Below, one piece after another: positions 55,826-64,000 of a DNA stretch of 64,000 nt. Made by a program: the position numbers and the translations under genes. Source of the stretch: Metridium senile (lineage: Eukaryota > Cnidaria > Anthozoa > Actiniaria > Metridiidae); assembly GCA_949775045.1 (NCBI GenBank), contig OX459100.1, forward strand, positions 17,839,768 through 17,903,767, given 5' to 3'. The first letter of the stretch is position 1. Every line of letters starts with the position of its first letter. The notes below the pieces were generated by a model. It did no database searches. It was not told the DNA's origin and was given only the letters and a program-made list of their open reading frames with translations.

Positions 55826-58800
55826 ATGTATTTTCAACCTACCATTGGTGTGCTCATCATTGTCATCTTCAGTGTCATCATCATCATTCACGGCCAAAAT
55901 TCTCCATCACCCTCCACGGAGCACATTCATGATGACCCACGTCATCGTACGTGTTCTACTGGAGAGAATATAACTGTTATAACCATGGAGAAGCCTCCAT
56001 ATGTGCTTTATCAAAATACCAGTGTACCCGGTCTAAATCAGGCAGGAGCTTTTGTGGATTTTTTCATATCAGCGATCAGGATGTGCTATCAGTATTGCAA
56101 TGTAACATTCAAGGTATGGACATACGGTCAATGCCATTTCAAATGATGATCGGTTATTGGTGATGGAATAATATGACGAGGATGTAGAAGAAGTGAAGAA
56201 CAAGAAGATGATGATGATATCTAGATAATGAACAACAATATGATAAGGAGAAGGAGAAGGAGAAGGAGAATTAGGAGGAGAAGGAGGAAAATGAGGAGGA
56301 GAAGGAGGAAATGAGGAGGAGAAGGAGGAAAATGAGGAGGTAAATGAGGACGAAAATGAGGAGGAGAAGGAGAAGGAGGAGGAGAAGGAGAAGGAGGAAG
56401 AGAAGGAGAAGGAGAAGGAGAAGGAGGAAGAGAAGGAGAAGGAGAAGGAGGCGAATGAGGAGGAGAAGGAGGATAATGGCCATGTTCATGCTGTTTTTGA
56501 TAACGCCGAAAAAAATCAAACTTCCATCTAATCATCATAAGTTTAACAAATTACTTACAGGCAGCCAACAGCTCTAAAGATCTCATCAACATGATTCAGC
56601 GTAACCAAGGCAACATCGCCTTCCCCATTACGTCATCACTAACAGTTAACTTGACCTGGCCATGGTACAAAGGGGAAGCCATTTTCTTACACCCTGCCAT
56701 TGTATCCGATAGCCGCACTGTTATTATTAACAAACATCATTTTAACCAGTGGATCAGGAGTAAGATGCTGGAAAGTTTGCTTCAAGCATGGCCTTTGTTT
56801 GCATTTACGTTTGTGTTGGCAGGGCTGTCAGGCGTTTGTATATGGTGCTTGGTAAGTAGTACTTATGGGTGGACCATTAGATATTTGAAGGGGGGGGAGG
56901 TGACTAAAAAATATATTCGTGCAAGTGGAAAAAAGAATTCCTGCTCAAAAATCTAATGGTCCACCGCTTAGTGCATGTAGTAGTGGTAGCTCGTCAAAGA
57001 GCAGGTCGAGTTGGTGGTATATACAAGGTGCCTTTCAGTAATTCAATTACACTCTTTACATACACCAATACATAGCAACCACTTTCCTCTTAATGTTTAA
57101 CGATGGAGCATAGCTTAGAATGACATATACTATAGTCCGTATTTAGTTGTGAGTACTAGAAAGACCACTGGGATCTCCATGCCTTACTCAAAGAGTGGTG
57201 TGGGATCTTTAAAATGTGCAATGTACAATGTGCAATGGAAGAAGTGAGGAAGGATATATATTTTTGTTTATAGTTGTTAATCTCTGTTTGTAGGAGTGGC
57301 GTACCAATTCTAAAGAGTTCAACCGTTCCTTTACTCGAGGATGGTTCGAAGGGTTTTGGTGGGCATTTGTCTCCATGACAACTGTAGGGTAAGTACGTTT
57401 CAGACGTTATTTAATGTTTGGCACAAGCCGAGTCAGCTCACATGCATGTTGATTTTTGCGGAGGGAAGAAAACCGGACAACCTGGCCAAGAGAAAAAGGT
57501 ACCCTCCTGTCAAGGAAGAGAACAACACACCAAACAAACACATGCAACTCATATCTAATCCATATCCAACTGAGCCGGAAATGGTTCCTGGACAACAAAT
57601 ACAACTGATGATAGCCATTCCCCTCAATTTGCTGGTTGTGGAGGACAATCATGAGTGTGGTTAGTGAATGCTTCCGAGACCTGACTGCTGTACCGGGAGA
57701 CAATGCCTCATATAGGATTAGAGTGAAGGCAGCGGACCTCCGGCTTTACGTCCTTATATGAGATAACAATTCTAACCATTTGCAGATGTAATTACAAAGG
57801 CAACACCTTCTCCTCAATTATTTTAAGGCCGCGGGACGCGAACTTCGCACCTCACGCACGGTAGTCCGGCGCTTAGCCAACCGGTCGGCGGTTGAGAGGC
57901 GCGCGACAAACCGCTACACCACCCATGTCACCCTTGAAACTCGGTCAGTATTTATTTGCTTTGGCACTTAGACCAACTACTTCATTTCGTAAAAAGTATA
58001 TTAATTTCGTTTTTTAGATATGGTGATAAGACACCGAAGACTATTCTAGGGCGATTATTTGCTGCGGTTTGGATACTATTTGGTTTGGTTATGGTAGCAG
58101 TGTTTACAGCAACAGCAACTAGCGCCATGACAAGCTTTGAATCTGGTATTTCACAAGCAAGGGTATGTTTTCATGTTTTCCAGTCTTCATTGAAAATAGA
58201 ATAAGTGAGAGGAAATGCTTTAGAGTGAAAATTATAAGAGAGAGAGTTATAAGCCATTATTATCATAACCACCACCATTATTAGTATATTATATAGATGC
58301 GGTCAAGGCATGGCAAGGCTCACCAAAATTCTAGAAACATCACGGTCAGGGCAAGGCACACACACGGCACTAAACTTTTCACATTCATGCGAAATCTGCT
58401 CCAAAGGCCCGTTTACACTAGCAATTTTGTCGCGCGACAAGAGCGGCGTTTTCAATGGCGATCCTATCAAAGAATTGTTGCCGCAATTTCGAATACGCTC
58501 GAATTTAGGAGACAGAAAATCGCAGCAAGTTGCACTAAATTTCGAGCATGTTCAAAGTTGCCTTGACAAATCTGCGATCGATAAAATCGCTATTGAAATC
58601 GCAGCTCTTGTGAGCTTGGTGCGACAAAATTGCTAGTGTAAACGGGCCTTAAGATAGTTATAACTGAGTAAGCTAGCTTACCATTTTAGCAAATTGTTTG
58701 TTTGTTGGCAGGTTGCTGTGCTGTCGTCTACCGATGCCTCTCTGTATGCAGCCAAGCAGGGAGCGTCTGTGCAAAGTAAGAGAAACAAAGTCTTAGAAAC

Positions 58801-61380
58801 TATATTTGAGATACTACCTATATAGCGGAGCTCCCAGTTGTATTATTATAAACATAAATTTGCATGTACATAGTTTTTGTGTACGGGCCATGACCATTCT
58901 TAACTGCAAACATTTAAACCGTACTAAAAAACAATAGCTGTACATCAAAGAGGTGTTTGTAGGTCGTGTGAATATTAAACATGACATTTTTAAAATGTAA
59001 CGATTAGTTTCTGTTAGTCCTGAAGACGACCCAGTGTGGACGAAAGCTCGACATTAAAAAATGTTCAAAAATAGGTCGAAGTAGCACCATGTTTAATAAT
59101 TGTACATGTACAGACTTGTCACATGTACAAGGTTTAAACAAGAACTTCAAATTCCCACCGAAATATAAAAAAACAGCCAAACATGCGAAACCAACAATTA
59201 TCTCGTGTTTTATCCAAGATTCGATTGTTACTGATTCATGCAATATCTCCTTTCTCTTTGCAGAGTTCGAGTCGTTTGACAAGATGTACAAAGCTCTACA
59301 GACAAGACAAGTCGATGCGATATTGGTCGACCACTACGTTGGTGCTTATCACGTTTCAAAGCTGTCACATGACGATCTTAGAATGCTAACAACTAAGATG
59401 AGTCAGGCTCGGTATTCGATGGCGTTCATTGATAAGGAATCGCAGTATATTTACAGCGAGTGCTTTAAGACATTGGACGCCAAACAAGGAACATCGTACT
59501 TTTTGGAGAAACACGCCACAGTCTTGAAGGTAAAGACTAGACTGAGATTTAATATGACTGCGAAAAGTTCAGTGCCGTTTGCGTGCCTTACTGCGACTGC
59601 GATGTTTCTAGTAGAACAGATTTCGTATGACTATGAAAAGCTCATGGCAAGAACACGGTCAAGGCACGGCAAGGAACAATAAAATATTCTAGAAATATCA
59701 CGGTCGCGGCAAGGCACGCATAAGTACGGCACTGAAATTTTCACACTCATGCGAAATCTGCTCTAATTTGCCGTGCCGTGCCGTGCCGTGCCGTGCCGTG
59801 CCGTGCCGTGCCGTGCCGTGCCGTGCCGTGCCGTGCCGTGCCGTGCCGTGCCGTGCCGTGTCTTCACCGCGTTTGTGCCGTGAGCTTTTCATATATCATA
59901 CGAAATCTACTCTATACGGTATTTTGCGGGAGAAAGAGCAGATTTCGTATGACTATGAAAAGCTCACGGCACGAACGCGGTCAAGGCACGACAACGCACA
60001 TTAACATTCTATAGAAACATCACGTTTGCGGCAAGGCACGCACACGGCACTGAACTTCATACGAAATATTTGCAAACACACGAGTGCATATAGTAGAATT
60101 TACGCAACAACAAATCAAATCATTACCATCGTCGATCAGTCATTATATCCTCATCGCCATTATATCGTCATAATCATTTAACTACTAATTTCCTCATAAT
60201 TATAAGCTATATGTGTTAACAAATTAGGCCTTAAATAGAACAAATGTGCTATACATACGCACCACATTACATAACATCGTTTGTTATTTGCAATTAATTT
60301 GCTAACGTTTCTCATCGTCAAAATTCCCTTTGACAATTCCCTTTATCATTCATTCCAGGCCTTTGACTACAGTAGTGACTTCGGGGGTTTATTTGGAAAT
60401 GAGGGTAATAGCAGTTTCATGATATTGATATCAAGCATCGCACTGGGTGTTGTTCTATTGATTGGTATCAGCCTAGAATACATACTCAATAGATGGTGTA
60501 CAAAGTGTTGCAATACAAGAACAATGGTGCAAGAATTGAACATTATGAAGACTTTCAGTAACGACAAAAAAGGTAAACTAATCAGTCAAATATCCATGAA
60601 TTAACCAATCAATCAACTACCAACCAACGAGTCAATCCAGCCAGCTGGACAACTAACTACAAACCAATAATATAAATAGGCCAACAAATCAACGTTAACC
60701 AACCCTACAACCAATCTAACCAAACCGACCGACCGACCGACCGACCGACCGACCGACCGACCGACCAGCCAACCAATAATGTAAAACCAACCAACCATGC
60801 AACCAGCCCACCAACCATTCTAAACAAACCAACCAACTGACCAACTGACGAACCAACAAAACAGTCATCCAACCGACCAACCGACCAACCAACCAACCGA
60901 CCGACCGACCGACCAACCAACCAAACAACTGACCAACCGACCAACCAACCCAAAAATCTAACCGACCAACTGAATAACAGACAGCCCAGCAACCTGTACC
61001 CCCATGCAACCCACCAACGACCAATAACTCTTTCCTGTGCCTATTTTGTGTTATTTCTTTCTTTCCTTTTATATCACCATTATACCCTATAGAAGAGATG
61101 CCAACGACACAAGAATATATCCATCGCCCATGGAAGTAAACCCAAATGAATAACAGCCAGCCTACCCCCAACCCACCAACGACCTGAACCTATTTTGTGT
61201 TATTTCTTACCTTTTATATCACCATTATACCCTATAGAAGAGATGCCAACGACACGAACAATATATCCATCGCCCATTGAAGTAAAACCAAATGCAGATC
61301 ACAGCCTGGAAACACTAACAAATGAAGTACAAAGACTGCGAATAACAATGAATCAAGTATTAGAAAAACTTAATGGATAA
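55826..61380 (+). CDS. Glutamate-receptor-like channel with a potassium-type TVGYGD pore (eight exons, about 501 aa)
   Basis: Exons by GT-AG junctions: 55826-56113, 56561-56851, 57294-57388, 58018-58162, 58712-58775, 59264-59529, 60359-60572, 61238-61380; all phases agree. Order: signal peptide (1-24); S1 ligand-binding half (48-165; [25 protein letters not shown]); M1 (173-193); pore loop (209-231; [19 protein letters not shown], filter 224-228); M3 (236-262; [20 protein letters not shown], then ATATSAMTS where other iGluRs have SYTANLAAFLT); S2 (274-383; [27 protein letters not shown]); M4 (403-425); cytoplasmic tail ending in a probable coiled coil ([20 protein letters not shown]). No amino-terminal domain. 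It is likely a plasma-membrane tetramer conducting potassium on ligand binding (inferred by analogy with bacterial GluR0 and rotifer AvGluR1). The S1 position where amino-acid receptors carry the carboxylate-binding Arg has none, so the ligand is uncertain. AATAAA follows at 61622. An untranslated upstream exon cannot be excluded. Confidence 0.85.
56236..56480. repeat. (AGGAGA)n purine microsatellite in intron 1
   Basis: GAGGAGAAGGAGGAAAATGA and AAGGAGAAGGAGAAGGAGGA repeats fill much of the first intron of the channel gene. The Arg-rich and Pro/Ser-rich frames over it are artefacts. Confidence 0.95.
56868..56965. mobile_element. 98-bp MITE in intron 2 of the channel gene
   Basis: GGTGGACCATTAGAT at the left is inverted as ATCTAATGGTCCACC at 56951-56965. 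The interior has a poly-G run. The flanking CTTA/CTTA suggests a short target duplication. It lies just after the exon 2 donor (56852). Confidence 0.75.
57826..57935 (-). mobile_element. tRNA-like SINE head in intron 3
   Basis: On the minus strand, GGGTGGTGTAGCGGTTTGTC has a D-arm/box A appearance and GAAGTTCGCGTCCCGC a T-arm/box B appearance about 60 bp further on, the arrangement of a tRNA-derived SINE promoter. The continuation on the minus strand down to about 57440 (CTCCGCAAAAATCAACATGC) resembles the block at 24720-24790, supporting a dispersed family. A functional tRNA is unlikely because the acceptor stem does not pair convincingly. Confidence 0.5.
58296..58400. repeat. GGTCAAGGCA..GGCAAGG / TCATGCGAAATCTGCTC repeat, copy 1
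   Basis: GGTCAAGGCATGGCAAGGCT, AAAATTCTAGAAACATCACG, GTCAGGGCAAGGCACACAC and CATTCATGCGAAATCTGCTC recur at 59655-59765 and 59975-60070 in intron 6. All lie within introns of the channel gene. Confidence 0.75.
58404..58650. mobile_element. 247-bp MITE in intron 4 (AAGGCCCGTTTACACTAG termini)
   Basis: AAGGCCCGTTTACACTAGCA with ATTTTGTCGC at the left is inverted as GCGACAAAATTGCTAGTGTA then AACGGGCCTT at the right (30 bp, essentially perfect). An internal fragment of the same family is at 17041-17165. Confidence 0.9.
59600..60070. repeat. Intron 6 repeat complex with (CCGTG)n array
   Basis: A (CCGTG)n pentamer array of about 18 units (59768-59862) sits between inverted AACAGATTTCGTATGACTAT / GAGCTTTTCATA.ATCATACG blocks and direct copies of GATTTCGTATGACTATGAAA (about 59621 and 59941). 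GCCGTGCCTTGACC-type flanks suggest that the pentamer expanded from within this repeat. Frames over the array are not genes. Confidence 0.85.
60720..60985. repeat. (GACC)n / (AACC)n tetranucleotide array in intron 7
   Basis: (CCGA)n at about 60724-60768 and about 60894-60915, embedded in degenerate CCAACCAACCAACC. The Val/Gly/Trp-rich minus-strand frames are artefacts. Confidence 0.95.
61093..61140 (+). pseudogene. Duplicated, frame-shifted copy of the last channel exon
   Basis: The 145-bp block ending in the acceptor TATACCCTATAG and the exon start AAGAGATGCCAACGACAC occurs twice (acceptors at 61092 and 61237). In this upstream copy the exon has lost one base relative to the downstream one (ACACAAGAATATAT versus ACACGAACAATATAT), so splicing here would end after about 16 codons at a TAA (61138-61140) and omit the coiled-coil tail. 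It could be a dead duplicate or a short alternative terminus. Confidence 0.75.
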
Positions 61381-62599
61381 AATGTCTCAATTGAGAAGTG
61401 TGGCTTTCTAGTTATAAAATATATTTAGTTGTTAAAATCAAACAAATTGATGCTCCGTGCACTGTTGAATTATAGAGAACGCTTCTGAGCCAATCAGAAC
61501 ATGCGATTTATATCAAATATTTTATAAAGCCATATATAGAATATAGTTGTTGTCAATTTCTGTATCTTTACATATAACATGTACCACAATATATTATGTA
61601 AATAGCATTTTTTGAATATTCAATAAACGAACTCTTTGAGTAATACTATTGTCATAAATTTAAGTGAGTAGTGAGTATGGGCATTTTTAAGAGCTAGGAA
61701 AACTCACAACAATCACAATCAAAAGCTACTTGCTACATGACATGTGTGGTCGAATTGCAAAACTCTCAGCCTCTTTCCACTGTGGCCGGCCAGGCTAGAG
61801 TCTGGGCTTGGGCACTTATTGGTGAATTGTGTTTAATGGATTAATAGCTCTCTCTCTCTCTCCCCCCAGGTTTTCAGCCCTGTATTGCTTTATAAATGTG
61901 AATGAAGCACACAAAAAAAAATACCCTGACAAGATCTGAAGACAGAAGTACTTCGATGGTGGAAGTGGTATCTTCTTCCAGGTTTTCAGCCCTGTATTTT
62001 TTCATAAATGTGGATGCAGTAAAACAAAATACCCTGTCAAGATCTGAAGACAGTGCTTCAATGATGGAAGTGGTATCTTCTTCTCAGCCCTGGTTTAGCT
62101 AGTTCAGTTCTCAGCACTGTTTCATAAATATGCATGGAGTAAAAGAAAATATCTTGTGTAGACAAAAGTGCTTCGATGATGGAAGCAGCAGGCAGCTGTG
62201 AACATACAATCTCTAACTCGTTTTTGGACATCCGATATGAAATTCCTTTTCTTCTTGTCGTTTACCTATAATACTTTATAAATGCTGTCTGTATATGCTA
62301 GTGCTATTCTTCGAATTTGGTTTTATGAGCAAGCTTTCCTTGTTGTGCGACAGAGTTAGTACTGTTAGTGCAAAGGGCAGCTTCTGCTCACCGAGAAAAT
62401 ATATCTAACAATGTAGAATCATACAGAATCACTACATCTTAAATGTATAAAACCTTTTAAAAGTATGTTTGCATGTTTTATGCAAGAAGTACCTATCTAA
62501 AAATGTCCAAGGTAAATAAGTAGTTGTATCGACAATGGTTATAATTGTCTTTTAATAATTAAAAAGGGTTTATTACAATAATGGTACTCTATTAGTTGC
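61381..62599. other. 3' UTR of the channel gene and gene-free DNA
   Basis: AATAAA at about 61622 is a plausible polyadenylation signal for the channel gene. At about 61868-62110 a block of about 110 bp (AGGTTTTCAGCCCTGTATT, AATACCCTGWCAAGATCTGA, AGTGGTATCTTCTTC) is present in two to three tandem diverged copies. No gene was recognised. Confidence 0.55.
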
Positions 62600-63942
62600 T
62601 TATAAGCTTGATGCAGTTGTATTTAAAGCTTTATGTTCATATCTCCATTTCCTTAAAGAGTTGTCTGAATCTATTAGTAACGAAAAAGGTTCAAAAAGTT
62701 CTTCTAGGTTAGCCAAGTGTTTACGTCCTTGTTGGATGCCTTTCTCAAGAGCGTCAACAAGCTTATGGTTTTCGTCCTGCAAAAAGTATCAGATATAAAT
62801 TTGGTGACTATTTATAAATTTGGTGACCAAGCTAATATAGAGCGCAAAAACTTAATCCGTGAAATAAAATCAAAATTGTTACTAACAAATAGTTGTAATT
62901 TAGTAGCTATCACTCAACCAGAACAGTCTAAGAAAAGGCAAATACAAAGGAGACAATACTTCATTACAGCTTAATTACTTGTCTAAAATAGTCACTAATA
63001 TTCACTAAATATGAATTATTAGAGAGTAAAAAATAGATTTTATTTCACGGATTAAGTGTTTGCGCTCTATCCAACCTCGTTCCCAGGGCCCTCTCCCTTC
63101 GCTTTTGGGTGGGGCGCGAAGGGAGAGGGCCCTGGGAACGAGGTTGCGCTCTATCTATGGTATAAATGGAAACTAGCAAGTAAACTAGTATATTATCTAT
63201 AATATAATTGTCTTCATATATAATACAATACCTTGATATAATTGTCTTCATGTTCAGAGAGTTCACGCAGTAGTGAGCCTTGTGCGTCGAGTTTTAACTT
63301 CAAATCCTATGATACAATAAGCACAGACTTACACTTAGGGACTTGTCATAAAGTATGGTGGAGGGGGGGGGGGGGGGGGGGGGAAGGGCTGGCTGAAAAT
63401 TCAGAATTGAATTGGCCCATCCTTTAGTCTATGCATATTTACAAGTAGCCCACCCCTATACAATGCACAACAATTACCCCCAAATACCCCTAGTGCATTG
63501 CATGCTTAATTTTTAATGGCCCACCCCTTTTTTCATGCTCAAACGTTATGGCCCACCCCACCTTTTTTTCCGGCCCATCCCCTCTATACTTTATGACCAG
63601 TGCCTTAGGAAAATAATTATTATGTTATCACCATGGTTCAAAATCTTTGCCATTAATATTGTCACCACCATCATGTTGTATCATCATTGATCACGATCTT
63701 CTTCATCATCAATCTTATTGCGATTACAATTTCGTCTTGGTGCTTACTTTTATTGCTCCTCCAACCATAGTGATACGATCTTCATCATCTTTCCAGGACA
63801 CATTACGATTTTGTCGCGAGTTGTACAGAAGTTCTTTTATCTTTTTTATGGAGCTTGCAAGGGCACGCATCTTTTCTTTATCTTCAAGGCGACGCATCTC
63901 AAGGCGAGATAGAAGCGTCTTGACACTTTTCATATCCATTTC
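62600..63942 (-). CDS. 3' end (three exons) of a helical/coiled-coil protein, partial
   Basis: On the minus strand three exons join in phase 0: 63942-63748 (65 codons; acceptor TTTTGTAG, donor GTAAGC), 63306-63232 (25 codons; acceptor CATAG, donor GTATTG) and 62776-62600 ending in TAA. An AATAAA (minus) sits at about 62569-62574. The peptide is charged and helical (EMDMKSVKTLLSRLEMRRLE, LDAQGSLLRELSEHEDNYIK, DENHKLVDALEKGIQQGRKH) and looks like a coiled coil. I do not recognise the family. The first exon seen starts at a splice acceptor, so the gene continues to the right of the window. Function unknown. Confidence 0.7.
63068..63150. mobile_element. CCTCGTTCCCAGGG hairpin repeat
   Basis: AACCTCGTTCCCAGGGCCCT, CTCCCTTCGC is followed, after a 16-bp loop, by its near-perfect inverse GCGAAGGGAGAGGGCCCTGG then GAACGAGGTT, flanked by direct GCGCTCTATC copies. 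I recall this motif as abundant in coral and sea anemone genomes. It lies in an intron of the minus-strand gene; TGCGCTCTAT on both sides may be its target duplication. Confidence 0.8.
63337..63604. mobile_element. MITE with GTCATAAAGTATRG termini
   Basis: GGGACTTGTCATAAAGTATG at the left is inverted as ATACTTTATGACCAGTGCC at the right. CTTAG/CTTAG or TTA/TTA flanks suggest a short target duplication. The interior holds a poly-G run (63362-63383) and repeated TGGCCCA(C/T)CC motifs. It lies in an intron of the minus-strand gene. Confidence 0.75.
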
Positions 63943-64000
63943 CTACAAAACACAAAAAGATTGAGATTACCACCGTAATTTCTTAGACTGTTTTTGAAGG

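Noticed and set aside
56221..56577. Arg-rich and Pro/Ser-rich frames in intron 1 of the channel gene
   Set aside because: Purine microsatellite; lies between well-supported splice sites.
57826..57935. A functional tRNA gene on the minus strand
   Set aside because: Box A- and box B-like motifs are present, but I could not pair a full acceptor stem or identify a credible anticodon loop; a SINE head is more likely.
57294..58162. Bacterial contamination as the source of the GluR0-like pore
   Set aside because: The filter codon is split by a GT-AG intron, the gene has eight exons and an M4 segment absent from bacterial GluR0, and its introns carry the same eukaryotic repeat families as the rest of the window.
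57294..58162. An ordinary voltage-gated K+ channel
   Set aside because: There is no S1-S4 voltage sensor. The pore is flanked by ligand-binding-like halves, and M3 follows the iGluR R.F..VW.LF.L pattern, with a fourth membrane segment after S2.
59698..60014. Cys-Arg-Ala repeat frames (CRAVPCRAV)
   Set aside because: Translation of the (CCGTG)n array.
60613..61171. Gly/Val/Trp-rich minus-strand frames
   Set aside because: Translation of the (GACC)n/(AACC)n array in intron 7.

Overview
The window is animal nuclear DNA that is AT-rich, contains introns and is very rich in repeats. It most likely comes from a cnidarian, probably an anthozoan (coral or sea anemone). Evidence for this: one gene with eight GT-AG exons; a NAT16-like histidine acetyltransferase and a melatonin-receptor-like class A GPCR, both families that I recall as expanded in cnidarians; LINE 3' ends with (ATT)n, (ATTC)n or (ATTCT)n tails; and many small fold-back elements, including a CCTCGTTCCCAGGG hairpin and a GGGCTTCCTGTGG motif that I associate from memory with anthozoan genomes. 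No species can be named from the sequence alone.

Layout. 1-7 kb: a 38-bp tandem repeat, a MITE that recurs at 49.5 kb, a LINE fragment, an intact single-exon NAT16-like gene (2777-3745) and, 2 kb downstream, a duplicated copy of its 3' end. 7-17 kb: dispersed and tandem repeats, then a class A GPCR (10321-11703) broken in TM4 by a LINE/SINE 3' end, with its TM7 segment tandemly repeated after the stop; minisatellites and long trinucleotide/hexanucleotide arrays follow. 17-35 kb: no intact gene; MITEs, fold-back repeats, a 1.4-kb TTGA/TTTG satellite and Gypsy-type retrotransposon scraps. 34-48 kb: minisatellite arrays (about 138-, 96-, 71- and 51-bp units) around a complete 4.8-kb DNA transposon (40724-45521). 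The transposon has 18-bp perfect terminal inverted repeats, a TATA target duplication, repeated subterminal 15-mers and one 964-codon gene that joins an RNase-H-like transposase region to an Ulp1/C48 cysteine protease. 48-55.8 kb: more MITEs, a large inverted-repeat transposon relic and a LINE interrupted by a MITE.

55.8-61.4 kb holds the most interesting gene. Eight exons join in frame into a protein of about 501 residues with the ionotropic glutamate receptor plan (signal peptide, S1, M1, pore loop, M3, S2, M4, short cytoplasmic tail). Its pore loop reads MTTVGYGD, a canonical potassium-channel selectivity filter, and the usual amino-terminal domain is absent. It looks like a metazoan potassium-selective ligand-gated channel of GluR0-like design. 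Its predicted ligand pocket lacks the expected carboxylate-binding arginine, so its ligand is unknown.

62.6-64 kb carries, on the minus strand, the last three exons of a helical protein that continues beyond the window. The genes shown are independent; there is no operon-like organisation. All splice junctions, coordinates of repeats and family assignments were read by eye.
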